NCBI RefSeq assembly: GCF_029960785.1
Contig: NZ_JASBQE010000103.1
Span: 1-41,356 of the forward strand
Reading direction: 5' to 3'
DNA from: Polyangium sp. 15x6
GTDB taxonomy: Bacteria; Myxococcota_A; Polyangia; Polyangiales; Polyangiaceae
DNA: 41,356 nucleotides
The notes below the pieces were generated by a model. It saw only the letters and a list, made by a program, of their open reading frames with translations, did not search any database and was not told the DNA's origin. The first letter of the stretch is position 1, and every line of letters begins with the position of its first letter. Positions 1-8,343 of the stretch are shown piece by piece. Made by a program: the position numbers and the translations under genes.

Positions 1-90
1 CGGTTCATCCGCCCTCGGTCCAGGCCGTGCCTGGTCCGGGGTGCAGGGGGCGGACAGCCCCCTGCTGGGGTGCGGGGCAACGCCCCGCGC
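1..90. repeat. Partial dispersed hairpin repeat (right arm)
   Basis: This is the right arm of the ~300-bp dispersed element seen complete at 9806, 31564 and 37776. It has the same order of parts: a GGTCCAG...CTGGTCC-type hairpin, a GGGGGCGGACAGCCCCC segment, then a closing stem GCGGGGC-AAC-GCCCCGC at 72-88. Its closing stem differs from the internal copies (GCGGGGC rather than CTGGGGC), so it belongs to a sub-variant. That variant reappears in opposite orientation at the far end of the window (41322-41356). Confidence 0.75.
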
Positions 91-533
91 GCGCGCTCAG
101 GGGCTTCCGCTTGGGGATCGCGATGGGCTGAGCGCCGGAATTTCGCCTCTGCAGGTGGCAAATTCCGCCCCGAGATCGGGATCCGGCGTTCGAGCAGGCT
201 CGAACGATGCACAGGCGCCCTGAAACACGCCTTCGGACAGCTCCAAACCACGCACCGACGCGCCGCCATGAGGTTCTGGGGCTTCGAACGGCGCGCCGCA
301 GGCTCGCCGGCGTCCTCGGGCGCGTCCGAACGTCGCGCCGGGCTTCCTGTGCATCGTTCGGACGTTTTCAAAGTGAGCCCCGACACGTCCTTTGCATCGT
401 TCGTGCATGTCCGAACGAGGTGCCGGTCGACCGCCGCGGAGTTTTTGCAGGCCCGAAAGCTCGAACCTGCTTTCAGGCTGTGATTTGCCAGCATAAAAGA
501 GCCTCCATCGCCGAAATCGCGCATCCTTCACCG
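91..533. other. Non-coding stretch with short palindromes and a repeated 15-mer
   Basis: No convincing gene is seen here. The word CGAACGATGCACAGG occurs on the plus strand at 201-215 and inverted at 346-360, with a one-base variant inverted at 389-403. A perfect hairpin with arms CGTTCGAG and CTCGAACG and a 4-base loop lies at 187-206, and a second small one (GAAAGC...GCTTTC) at 455-474. Open frames on both strands are low-complexity and Arg/Pro/Ala-rich, as expected from GC-rich non-coding DNA. It may be a decayed repeat cluster. Confidence 0.4.
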
Positions 534-896
534 ATGCAGCTCTGGCTCGCCTTCACCTCCCCCTTCGCTCGCAAGATCCGCATCGCCGCCCATGAGCTCG
601 GGCTCGCGGGTGAGATCGTGCTCGTGGAGACCGATCCGTGGACGGATCCGCGCTTGCGCGCGGTCAACCCCTGGCCAAGGTCCCGACCCTGATCCTCGAA
701 GACGGCGAGATCCTCCACGAATCGTCGGCGATTTGCGATTATCTGGACGAGCGGGCTGCTCGAGGCCCGTGACCTTTTGCTTTCTCGCGCGGCAAAGGTC
801 CAAGACCCCGAACTGCGTCGGAGCTACCTCGAGAATGTCCCCGAGAATGCGCGCATCCTCGCCCTCGCTGCCGCCTGGGAGCAGGCCGCCGCGTGA
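534..896 (+). pseudogene. Glutathione S-transferase family pseudogene
   Basis: The first 45 codons encode a normal GST N-terminal thioredoxin-fold start (MQLWLAFTSPFARKIRIAAH...). At about 670 one base appears to be missing. The shifted frame continues the fold with a typical NPLAKVPTLILEDGEILHES stretch and the usual S-A-I-x-x-Y-L-D segment, then stops at 770-772. From about 783, back in the first frame, a genuine GST C-terminus follows (RRSYLENVPENARILALAAA) and ends at 894-896. The helical domain between them is gone: only ~120 codons remain where about 200 are usual. The pieces are collinear, so this is one gene broken by a frameshift plus an internal deletion. A sequencing error could explain the frameshift but not the missing middle. 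Confidence 0.8.
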
Positions 897-909
897 CCTC
901 GGAGAGCGC

Positions 910-1557
910 TCAAAACAAGTCGCGCGTCCAGCCGACGGTGACGAGCGCGCCGAGTCGATCGGTCCCGAGGGTGTGCATGGACGTCTCTTCGGTGGAATCG
1001 CCGTGGTCCCAGTCCACTGCCGTGTAATGCGTGGTGACCCTCGAGTGATAGAGATCTCCTTCATAGAGCCCCATCAGCCCGACCTCGACGTGATTCGGAC
1101 CGCGGCCGAAGACGTAACTCGCGCCGATACGCGCACCCGCGAAGGGGATGGTCCCGTCGGCTCCCGGATCCTGGCTGAAGATGCGTGCCCCCACGTTTTG
1201 ATAGGCGTGGAGCCCCAATACGGCGCTCGCGGTGAGGCGCAAGCCGAAAGGAGCGCGCCACGCGAGCCCGCCCGTCGCCCCGAAACCAGCGTACTGGCTC
1301 ATGAACTCGGTGCCTCCCTCACCAAACCCGCCGACCTCGAACATCCCCAGCCGATACTGAACGTGAATACCAGCCATGGCGCCAAGCTCGTAAGCCGAGA
1401 ACAGGCCCGCGTAGCCGCCCACCCTGACGTCGCTCGGCGGCACCTTGCCCGCCTGCGCGGCGTCCGCACCCACGGAATCCTGCGCGGCCGCGGGCGCGGC
1501 GCAGAGAAGGAGAGCAACGCCGAGACCAATGCACGTGTTCGACAATCTCGTTTTCAC
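910..1557 (-). CDS. Putative outer-membrane beta-barrel protein
   Basis: A 215-residue exported protein. The GTG start at 1557 is chosen because GAGGAG lies about 7 bases upstream and the product then begins with a clean signal peptide (basic start, hydrophobic core, cleavage near AAPAAAQ, residues 1-26). The mature part is rich in Gly, Tyr, Phe and alternating hydrophobic residues (for example VRVGGYAGLFSAYELGAM and TGGLAWRAPFGLRLTASAVL) and ends in an aromatic residue after TVGWTRDLF, as outer-membrane barrels do. It resembles small 8-strand porin-like myxobacterial proteins, but I cannot name a family. Its stop is 13 bases from the end of the GST pseudogene, which faces it. Confidence 0.6.
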   Translation of the reverse strand: MKTRLSNTCIGLGVALLLCAAPAAAQDSVGADAAQAGKVPPSDVRVGGYAGLFSAYELGAMAGIHVQYRLGMFEVGGFGEGGTEFMSQYAGFGATGGLAWRAPFGLRLTASAVLGLHAYQNVGARIFSQDPGADGTIPFAGARIGASYVFGRGPNHVEVGLMGLYEGDLYHSRVTTHYTAVDWDHGDSTEETSMHTLGTDRLGALVTVGWTRDLF

Positions 1558-1838
1558 GGTAAGCTCCTCGCTTGCACCTCGGCCCAGGCAATCCACATGC
1601 CCGCTGCGTCCGCGAAGCGTGGGTGGCGAGCAAGGAGGAGGGTGCGAAGCGAGCTACCGCGCGTGATGTCGTGCGCGATACGCTCGGAAGGGCGTGCTGT
1701 GGTGGCCGAGGCACGCCTCTGCGACGAGGAGTTCCGAGTACGCGCCGCCAAACGAAGACACGGTGAGGACCGAGAGCGACACGAGGATCACGGACCGTAT
1801 CCCCGCGGGCACGGTCCGTCGGTTTGCTACGATGCGAC

Positions 1839-2510
1839 CTACTTCTTCGCCTTGCCCGCGGGCGGGAGCACCGTCGCGAGCGCCTTCTTGGCGTCGGCCT
1901 CGGTGCCCTTCTCCAGCGCGATCGCGAGGATCACGTCGGCCGGCTCGTCCGCGACGACGCCAATCGCGGCGCCCTTGAAGTCGTCGAGCCCGTGCTCCTT
2001 TGCCGCGTCGCCGTCGATGAGCGAGCGCGGCGTGAGGTTCGCGATGCCCGACTTTTCGGGCTTTTTCGTGGGACGCACCAGACGCACGCGCGCCTTCTTG
2101 GCGCCGTTCGCGACCTCGAACGTGTGCGCCTCGTACAGGCCCTCGACGAAGTAGCTATTCGTGCCGTCGACCGTCTTCCACGGGCTCGCCTTGAATGCCT
2201 CGCGCAGGTCCGGTTGCTCGATCTCGCTCAGGCTCTTGCCAGCGATCTGATACGTCGAGGCCGGCTTGGTGAGCGGCGCGATGACCTCGGCCGCGGGCTT
2301 CGGGGCTTCGGCGGCGGCGGGGGCCTTGGCGCTCGGCTCCGCATCGGCCGCCGGGGCCGGCGCGGGCTCCGGGGCAGGCGCCGGGGCGGGCGCGGCCGCC
2401 GGTGCATCCGCGGGCGTCTCGGGGGCGGGCGTCGTGCCTCCGCCGCAAGCGACGCCGAGGACGATGGTGGCGAGGAGGAACGAGGAGCTGATGGTCTTGG
2501 AGAGGTTCAT
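1839..2510 (-). CDS. Lipoprotein with Pro/Ala-rich linker
   Basis: A 223-residue predicted lipoprotein. The signal peptide ends in LGVAC, with the acylated Cys about residue 22. A long linker of repeated Ala-Pro and Glu-Pro units follows (about residues 27-75), then a compact C-terminal domain of ~145 residues containing NSYFVEGLYEAHTFEVANGA and ending in Lys residues. I do not recognise the C-terminal domain. The layout (acyl anchor, flexible spacer, globular domain) suggests a periplasm-facing domain reaching away from the membrane. It is transcribed divergently from the TetR gene at 2625 across a 114-base gap, so the regulator could control it; that is positional inference only. Confidence 0.7.
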   Translation of the reverse strand: MNLSKTISSSFLLATIVLGVACGGGTTPAPETPADAPAAAPAPAPAPEPAPAPAADAEPSAKAPAAAEAPKPAAEVIAPLTKPASTYQIAGKSLSEIEQPDLREAFKASPWKTVDGTNSYFVEGLYEAHTFEVANGAKKARVRLVRPTKKPEKSGIANLTPRSLIDGDAAKEHGLDDFKGAAIGVVADEPADVILAIALEKGTEADAKKALATVLPPAGKAKK

Positions 2511-2624
2511 CGCGGCGGGGCTCTACTACAGAGCGCCCGCGCGGTACAGGATCACCGTGGGGCGCCTCGGCAAGGCCTTTCCCCCGGGATTTCGCGTTTT
2601 CCTCCAGGGAACACTTGACGGCGC

Positions 2625-3305
2625 GTGCCCGTACCCCGATGCCTTCTCGTCGTGGCCCGTCCCGTCAAGGCTGATCCCGAGACCACCAAGAAGCGGATCC
2701 TCCAAGCGGCAGGGCGGCTCTTCGCGGACCGTGGCATCGACGGCGCCAGCCTCCGCGACATCGCGGTCGAGGCGGGGCTGAGCCAGAGCCTCGTCAGCCA
2801 TTACTTCGGCGGGAAAGAGCAGCTCTACCGCGCCGTGGTGCGCGGCATGCTCCGCGAGCTCGGCTCGCTCGGCGAGGCGCTCACCGCGTCGCTCGCCGAG
2901 CGCCCGGCCACGCCCGAGGAGCTCGTCCATCGCGCCGTGCGCACGGGCTTCCGCTTCGCGCGCGAGCACCGGGACGCCGTGATGCTGATCCAGCGCTCGT
3001 TCATGGAGAAAGGCCACCTCGACGAGGAGACGTTGTCCGGCTCCCTGCTCCCGTTCCTGGAGCGCAGCTCGCTCGTGCTCGCCGCGCTCACCGGCAAACC
3101 CGCGCGCGCGCTGCGCATGCCCGTTCAGAGCAGCATCTTCCTCGTCGTTCGTTACAGCCTCGCGCCGCTCCACGAGCTCGCCGCGATCGCCGGCACGATC
3201 GCGGCGCCCGAGCACGAGACCCTCGCGGCCGTCGAGGAGCACCTCGTCGAGGCCGTCGCGGCCATCACCGGCATGCGCCGCGCCGCTTCCTCGTCCGCCC
3301 TTTGA
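2625..3305 (+). CDS. TetR/AcrR family transcriptional regulator
   Basis: A helix-turn-helix of TetR type occupies about residues 21-68: T-K-K-R-I-L-Q-A-A-G-R-L-F-A, then G-A-S-L-R-D-I-A, then GLSQSLVSHYFGGKEQLY, the classic recognition helix and YF-x-x-K-E-x-L signature. The remaining ~155 residues are helical and would form the ligand and dimer domain; the ligand cannot be read from sequence. The product is 226 residues from GTG at 2625. An in-frame GTG at 2652 is an alternative start, since the first ten residues are not conserved-looking. The gene is divergent from the lipoprotein at 1839-2510 and converges on the lipoprotein at 3324. Confidence 0.85.
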   Translation: MPVPRCLLVVARPVKADPETTKKRILQAAGRLFADRGIDGASLRDIAVEAGLSQSLVSHYFGGKEQLYRAVVRGMLRELGSLGEALTASLAERPATPEELVHRAVRTGFRFAREHRDAVMLIQRSFMEKGHLDEETLSGSLLPFLERSSLVLAALTGKPARALRMPVQSSIFLVVRYSLAPLHELAAIAGTIAAPEHETLAAVEEHLVEAVAAITGMRRAASSSAL

Positions 3306-3323
3306 CGGGTTTGGCCCTCGCGA

Positions 3324-4388
3324 TCACTTGGGGGCGTTCATGCAGGGGAACGGCATGTCGGAGCCGACGCCGCCCCAGCGGATCGAGCCGCCTGCCGCGT
3401 CACGCGTGATCCCGATGTTGAAGACGCGGCACGCGTTCTCGTCCTTCTCCTTCTTCAACCGCACCACGACGGCGGCATCGAGGGTGTAGTGCGTGAGCAC
3501 GCCCGTGATCTGGTTCCGGATCGGCTCCCATTGCGCCGAAATCACGCGGGAGCCGAGCACGATTTCATTGTCCCAATCCGGTTTGTCGTCGACGAGCTTC
3601 GTGATCTCCGGCGCGAGCTTGTCGTTCTCCGGGTGCGGCGACGGGGCGAGCTGGGCGCCGTACTTCGCGAGATACTCCTGCTTGGCGCCGGGCTTGACCT
3701 TCACCTTGAGCGTCCCTTCGGCCACCAGCGGGTCGGTGTCGCGGGAGGCGCCGCAATCCATGCTGACGAGCACGCGCACGGTGTTGTCGCCCTCCTTGAG
3801 CTTGGGGACCATGATGGCGTTGAACTCGCGCAGGGCGCGCGTGTCGTTGTCCGCCTTGGTGAACGTCACGGTCGACGCTTTCGTGAACGGCACCTCGAGC
3901 TCGCCCGTGAGGCTGGCCATGGTCCGCACCTTGTTGTCGTTGAACTCGATGAGGTCGAAGGAGGAGATCTGCGACGCCGGTTTGCCGGCGTTCTCGCCGT
4001 TCACGTCGATCCGCAGGATGTGGCGCTGGCGATTGTCGCACTTCGGCATCAGGTTGTGCGGCGACTCCTTCGACCAGAAGCGCGCGTAGAGCGGATCGCC
4101 GAGCGTGTATTCGGTGTAGATGCTGCTGTCGTCGGCGCCGTCCTTGGGGATGGGCTTCGACGAGAACACGACCTGGCCCGCGTATTTCTGGTGGAGCGGG
4201 CCCTCCCAGGCGCCGGGATCGACGTAGTCCTTGCTCCCCGGCGCGGCAGGGGCCTCCTTCGCGTCCTCGCTCGCGGCTTCGTTCGCCTTGCTGCCGGAAC
4301 CCCCGACGAGCTCCCCCAACAAAGAGACGCATCCCGTGAGGCCGAGCGCGCTCACCAGCATGAGAGTCCTGACCACCACCACCTTCAC
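3324..4388 (-). CDS. Hypothetical lipoprotein
   Basis: A 354-residue lipoprotein of unknown function. The GTG at 4388 is preferred because GGAGG sits 6 bases upstream and translation then opens directly with a lipoprotein signal (VKVVVVRTLMLVSALGLTGC, acylated Cys at residue 20). A short Ser/Ala/Glu-rich tether follows. The body has alternating charged and hydrophobic strands and two Cys-containing segments (LMPKCDNRQRH and SMDCGASRD), with another Cys pair near the end (ENACRVFN, FPCMNAPK), so disulphides are plausible in the periplasm. No enzyme motif is visible. It converges on the TetR gene with an 18-base gap. Confidence 0.7.
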   Translation of the reverse strand: MKVVVVRTLMLVSALGLTGCVSLLGELVGGSGSKANEAASEDAKEAPAAPGSKDYVDPGAWEGPLHQKYAGQVVFSSKPIPKDGADDSSIYTEYTLGDPLYARFWSKESPHNLMPKCDNRQRHILRIDVNGENAGKPASQISSFDLIEFNDNKVRTMASLTGELEVPFTKASTVTFTKADNDTRALREFNAIMVPKLKEGDNTVRVLVSMDCGASRDTDPLVAEGTLKVKVKPGAKQEYLAKYGAQLAPSPHPENDKLAPEITKLVDDKPDWDNEIVLGSRVISAQWEPIRNQITGVLTHYTLDAAVVVRLKKEKDENACRVFNIGITRDAAGGSIRWGGVGSDMPFPCMNAPK

Positions 4389-4536
4389 GAATACCTCCGA
4401 CACCGCATCGCGGCTTCCCAGAATTGGGCGAACGTTCAATTACGCAGCTGGTTCCAGGAAGTCAAGCCCTTGGCGCAGGGCTGCCGCTCGCCCGGTGCCG
4501 TGCCGCCAAACGTGTTCCGTGTACAATCGCCCCCCG

Positions 4537-5736
4537 ATGCCCGACGCCCGCCCCCACCTCGGCGACGCCCACAACTTCGGTCGCCGTGTCACCCGCCGTG
4601 ACGGCCGCATCTCGAAGCCCCGCACGGTCTTCTGGGAGTGGCTCCTTCTCGCGGCGGAAAGCCCGCTCCGGCGCTTCCTGGCCGAGACCGCCGAGCGGGA
4701 CGGGCTCGGCGCCGGCGCGTTCGGCTTTCTCCCCGATCTGAAGTTCTCCTCCCCGCGCGCCCGCGACGGCGGCGAGGTGGAGGCCGTCACGCTGGAACCG
4801 CTGCCCCTACCCTCGCCCGAGCAGAGGCGCGGCCTCGCGCGTATCGTGGGCCGCTCGCTCGCGCTCTGGAGCTTTCTCGGGGTCGCCGACCTGCACTGGG
4901 AAAACCTCGTGCTCGGCGTCGATGCGCGCGGAGAGGTGGTGTTCGCGCCGCTCGACATCGAGATGATCCTCGCCGAGCTGTCGCTCCCGACCGAGACGAA
5001 GCTCTTGCCGGACGCCGATCCCGAATACGCCGCGGTCTGCCGCCACGCCGCCGGCGTCCGGCGCGTGCTGCCGTATCTCGGCAAGCCCGTCGACCCGGCC
5101 GATCTGGTCGCCATGGCGAGCGCCTACCGCAGCATGCTCGGCTTCCTCGATCGCCACGCCCGCAAGATCGCCGACGTGTTCGCGAGCCTCCCCGAGCTCG
5201 GGGAGATGCCCATCCGGGTTTGCCTGCGCGGGACCGACGAATACGTCCGCGCGCGCTCGGACGCGTCGTCGTTATGGCCGCCGCTGCTCGACGCGGAGAC
5301 GGAGCAGCTCGCCCGCGGCGACATTCCCTATTTCTTCCAGCTCTACGGACGGCGGGGCATTCACTGGTTCGGCAACCAGGAGCTCTCCAGGCTCGAGAGG
5401 CTCCCGCTCGAAGGTGACGTCCCGCAGCTCGATCCGGTCCTCCAGGTCTCTCGCGGGTTTCGCTCGCCCTCCCGCGCGAAGCTGCGAGAGGACGGGCTCT
5501 TCACGCTGCTCGGCGCCTTCGACCACGGTTCGTTCGCTGGCAAGCACGAGGCCGACGGGCTCGCGGTCACCTTCCGGAAACGCGCTCTCGTCGTGCACCT
5601 GCCCGACGGCGAGGAGCTCGAATCCCGGCGCAACCTGAGCGCGTTCGTCGGGAGCGTCTATCTGCCCTGTCGTTGCGGCGAGGTGCTCTCGGTGTTCGTC
5701 CCGGAGGTCACGATGTGCGAGGCCGCGACGCGCTGA
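4537..5736 (+). CDS. Stand-alone LanM-dehydratase-like (DUF4135-like) protein
   Basis: A 399-residue protein resembling the second half of the DUF4135 dehydratase domain of class II lanthipeptide synthetases (LanM). Family landmarks are in order: D-L-H-W-E-N at 118-123 (the LanM D-x-H-x-x-N kinase-like catalytic site), P-L-D-I-E around D140 (equivalent to the metal-binding D-x-E), an I-R-x-x-L-R-x-T-x-x-Y stretch near 226-236, and LLDAETEQLARGDIPYFF at 250-267 (LanM: E-x-x-x-L-x-x-G-D-I-P-Y-F). In LanM this domain phosphorylates and eliminates Ser/Thr of a precursor peptide. Here the C-terminal LanC-like cyclase is absent, the N-terminal half is missing, and no precursor peptide or transporter is nearby. 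A kinase-like role on another substrate is equally possible. ATG at 4537 is taken as start because upstream in-frame sequence runs antisense through the preceding lipoprotein gene. Confidence 0.65.
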   Translation: MPDARPHLGDAHNFGRRVTRRDGRISKPRTVFWEWLLLAAESPLRRFLAETAERDGLGAGAFGFLPDLKFSSPRARDGGEVEAVTLEPLPLPSPEQRRGLARIVGRSLALWSFLGVADLHWENLVLGVDARGEVVFAPLDIEMILAELSLPTETKLLPDADPEYAAVCRHAAGVRRVLPYLGKPVDPADLVAMASAYRSMLGFLDRHARKIADVFASLPELGEMPIRVCLRGTDEYVRARSDASSLWPPLLDAETEQLARGDIPYFFQLYGRRGIHWFGNQELSRLERLPLEGDVPQLDPVLQVSRGFRSPSRAKLREDGLFTLLGAFDHGSFAGKHEADGLAVTFRKRALVVHLPDGEELESRRNLSAFVGSVYLPCRCGEVLSVFVPEVTMCEAATR

Positions 5737-5774
5737 GACGATCCCCTGCCCCCTCGGCGTGGTAACGTGACGCC

Positions 5775-6455
5775 GTGCTCCCCGCCTGTGACACCTGCCG
5801 CCGCCCGACCGTTGCCTGCGTGTGTGATCGGATCGTCTCGTACCCGACGGACCGCCGCGTGCTCATCTTGCAGCACCCGCAGGAGCAGGACGCGCTGCTC
5901 GGCTCGGCGCAGATCCTGATCGCGAGCTTGCCGAAGGCCGAGCTCGTCGTGGGCTTGAGCTGGCGCAACCTGGGGCACGCGCTCGGCGAGGAGGACGTCG
6001 ACCCTCGCAAGTGGGCGGTCCTCTTCCCCGATAGCGAAGCGCAGAGCGACGTCACCACGAGGCGCGGCGCGCCCGTCGACCCGAAGGAGCTCGAGGGGAT
6101 CATCGTGATCGACGGGACGTGGTCGAAAGCGAAGACGCTGTGGTGGCGCAATCCCTGGTTGAACAAGCTGAACCGCATGAACCTGCGGCCCACGAAGCCC
6201 TCGATCTACGGCCGGCTGCGCGCCGAGCCGAGGCGCGAGTACGTCTCGACGCTCGAATCCGTGGCGGCCGCGCTCACGCTTTGCGGGGAGAAGCCGGAGA
6301 TCGCCGTGGGCCTCGAGCGTGTCTTCCGCACGCTGGTGCAGCGCGTCCGTGACGCGAACTTCCCGCCGGAAGAACGAAAGCTGCCGCGGCGGACACGTCC
6401 CCCGCGAAGGCCCGAGGCTCCGGGGCCGACGGGGCCAAAAGCGCCGAAGGAGTGA
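5775..6455 (+). CDS. tapT: DTW-domain protein, probable tRNA-uridine aminocarboxypropyltransferase
   Basis: A 226-residue DTW-domain protein. The N-terminus carries four Cys (5, 8, 15, 17) in the C-x-x-C...C-x-C arrangement typical of the family, and the D-x-T-W signature appears as DGTW at 113-116 (IVIDGTWSKAKTLWW). Characterised members (E. coli TapT/YfiP, human DTWD1/2) transfer the aminocarboxypropyl group of SAM to U47 of tRNA, making acp3U. The last ~30 residues are a basic Pro/Arg-rich tail that could bind RNA. Start is GTG at 5775; no ATG precedes the Cys cluster. The gene slightly overlaps the upstream extension of the next frame, so the two may be co-transcribed. Confidence 0.8.
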   Translation: MLPACDTCRRPTVACVCDRIVSYPTDRRVLILQHPQEQDALLGSAQILIASLPKAELVVGLSWRNLGHALGEEDVDPRKWAVLFPDSEAQSDVTTRRGAPVDPKELEGIIVIDGTWSKAKTLWWRNPWLNKLNRMNLRPTKPSIYGRLRAEPRREYVSTLESVAAALTLCGEKPEIAVGLERVFRTLVQRVRDANFPPEERKLPRRTRPPRRPEAPGPTGPKAPKE

Positions 6456-6514
6456 AGGGCGAGCCCGCCTCGGCAGGTCTGGATACCCCCGCCCTTCGAC
6501 CCTACGTCGTGCGC

Positions 6515-6919
6515 ATGAAAGAAGCGCCGAACGTTTCGCCCGCCGTCGATCTCGCCCTCGCGTTCGTGAAGACGGTCGAGGCCGGCGGGGACATCCTGGG
6601 GCTCGTGACCGACGACGTCGAGGAGGAGGAGCTGCCGAACCGGGTGTTCGCCGCGGGCGCGCGGCGGGACCTACCGGCGATGCGGGCGGGGGTCGAGCGG
6701 GGCAAGACGATCTTCGCCGAGCAGCGCTACCGGGTGTTTCGCGCGTTCGGCGACGCGACGCAGGCCGTGCTGGAGCTCGAGTGGACGGGCGTCCTCGCGA
6801 TGCAGCTCGGCTCGCTCGCGAAGGGCGCGACGATGCGCGCGGCATGCGCGTTTTTCTTCGATACGCGTGATGGAAAGATCGCCCGCATCCGCCATTACGA
6901 CGCGTTCGAACCGTTCTGA
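6515..6919 (+). CDS. SnoaL/NTF2-like domain protein
   Basis: A 134-residue protein with the pattern of small NTF2-like (SnoaL) folds: an N-terminal helix (PAVDLALAFVKTVEAG), a conserved middle, then strands ending in DTRDGKIARIRHYDAFEPF, where the G-K-I-x-x-I-R-x-Y-x-D ending is characteristic. Members include ketosteroid isomerase-like enzymes and uncharacterised proteins; no substrate can be assigned. I start at ATG 6515 because the family begins right at this point. An in-frame GTG at 6452 overlaps the tapT stop and would add 21 unconserved residues. It converges on the P450 gene, with a perfect 12-bp palindrome (CACGGGCCCGTG, 6926-6937) in the 21-base gap. Confidence 0.65.
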   Translation: MKEAPNVSPAVDLALAFVKTVEAGGDILGLVTDDVEEEELPNRVFAAGARRDLPAMRAGVERGKTIFAEQRYRVFRAFGDATQAVLELEWTGVLAMQLGSLAKGATMRAACAFFFDTRDGKIARIRHYDAFEPF

Positions 6920-6940
6920 CGTACGCACGGGCCCGTGGGC

Positions 6941-8260
6941 TCAGGAAAGGCGCTCCTCGACGATCATCCGCACGCCGTGCCTCGGCCCCGCATTGGCGGC
7001 GCGCACGGCGCCGTGATCGGGCTTCAGCGACGCGAGCCGCCATTTGTGACGCCCGAGCAGCGTCCCGAGCACGAGCTTCATCTCGTAGCTCGCCATGGCC
7101 GCGCCCAGGCAGCGCCGCGCGCCGCCGCCGTACGGCAGGAATTCGAATGGCGAGTACTGGCGGTCGAGGAATCGCTCGGGCGAGAACCGCTGCGGCTCCG
7201 GATAGACGTCCTCGCGGAAATGGGCGACCGAGATCGCCGCGACCACGCCCGTGCCGGCCGGCAGGCTGTAGCCCATCACATCGAGGGGCCGGAGCAGCTT
7301 GCGGGGCGCCGGCGCGGGCGCGAGCGGATAGCGGCGGAGCGTCTCGTTGCACACGGCCTCGAGGTACGGGAGTTTTCCGAGGTTTTCCGGTTCGGGATCG
7401 GGCCCGAGGGAGCCGAGCTCGTCGCGGAGGCGCCCGAGCACGGCGGCGTTTTCGGGCCGATGCAATGCGTAGAGGGCCCACGCGACGGCGATCGCCGTCG
7501 TCTCGTGCCCGGCGAAGACGAGGAGGATGAGCTGATCGCGGATCTCGTCGTCATCCATCGGCTGCCCGTCCTCGGTGCGCGCCGCGAGCAAGAGGCTCAG
7601 GATGTCCTCGCGGGGCCCCGTGGCCCGACCCTTCGCGATGAGCTCGTCGAGCGCGGCGTGGAGGCGGCGGCGTCGCTCCATGAAGCGCGCGTAGGGGCCG
7701 ATGCCCCCGAATTCGCGGCGCAGCGCGGGGAAGAGGGCGAGGAGCGGCGAGATGCCATTCGTGATTTCGAGCAAGAGCTTGGCCAGCGCCTGCATGCCGG
7801 CGCGCTCGGTGACGCCGAAGACGACCTGCAGAATGACGTCGAGCGAGAGCTCCTGCATGACGTCGGACATCGTGACGGTTTGTCCGATCTGGAAGCCCGC
7901 CGCGCGCTCCTCGGTGAGCCGCACCATCTGTTCGCCATAGGCGCGCATGCGGGCTCCGTGGAACGGGGGCATCATGAGCTTGCGCGCTCGCTTGTGGCTT
8001 TGCCCGCTCGCGAGGATGAGCGAGCGGGGGCCGACGAAGACGCCGAGGTCCTGGTTGAGGGGCTCGAACGTGTCCGGATCGGCCGTATAGATGGCCTTGA
8101 TGCCCGCAGGATCGCCGGTCATCACGAGCGGGGGATCACCCGGGAAGGTGAACGTACCGCCGTATTTCTGCGTGATCGGCTCCATGCAGCCGATGGGATC
8201 CCGCATGTATCGAACGAGGCTCGTGAGGCTGGTGCGCGGCCCAGGCGGTAGGTCCCCCAT
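6941..8260 (-). CDS. Cytochrome P450
   Basis: A 439-residue soluble P450 with all core motifs: the I-helix oxygen-activation motif AGHETT at about 250-255, the K-helix E-x-x-R (ETLR) at 306-309, the P-E-R-F segment, and the haem-binding loop FLPYGGGARRCLG with the axial Cys at about 384. It lacks a membrane anchor and so is cytoplasmic, needing separate ferredoxin and reductase partners that are not in this window. The class is bacterial and CYP102/CYP3-like in feel; the substrate is unknown. ATG 8260 is chosen; two in-frame GTGs upstream would add only His-rich residues. It stands alone rather than inside a biosynthetic cluster. Confidence 0.95.
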   Translation of the reverse strand: MGDLPPGPRTSLTSLVRYMRDPIGCMEPITQKYGGTFTFPGDPPLVMTGDPAGIKAIYTADPDTFEPLNQDLGVFVGPRSLILASGQSHKRARKLMMPPFHGARMRAYGEQMVRLTEERAAGFQIGQTVTMSDVMQELSLDVILQVVFGVTERAGMQALAKLLLEITNGISPLLALFPALRREFGGIGPYARFMERRRRLHAALDELIAKGRATGPREDILSLLLAARTEDGQPMDDDEIRDQLILLVFAGHETTAIAVAWALYALHRPENAAVLGRLRDELGSLGPDPEPENLGKLPYLEAVCNETLRRYPLAPAPAPRKLLRPLDVMGYSLPAGTGVVAAISVAHFREDVYPEPQRFSPERFLDRQYSPFEFLPYGGGARRCLGAAMASYEMKLVLGTLLGRHKWRLASLKPDHGAVRAANAGPRHGVRMIVEERLS

Positions 8261-8343
8261 CACGTGATGATGCCAAGGTCGGAGTGGCACCTCAACGCAA
8301 AACGTACCCGCGGGGCCGCGAGGCTGGTAAACTACCGGCCTTC

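Noticed and set aside
4231-4536. N-terminal extension of the LanM-like protein
   Set aside because: This part lies antisense within the lipoprotein gene and its intergenic space; the recognisable sequence begins after ATG 4537.
6926-6937. Bidirectional terminator at the 12-bp palindrome CACGGGCCCGTG
   Set aside because: It has no loop bases and no T-tract, so it would not form a usual terminator stem. It is noted only within the neighbouring gene entry.
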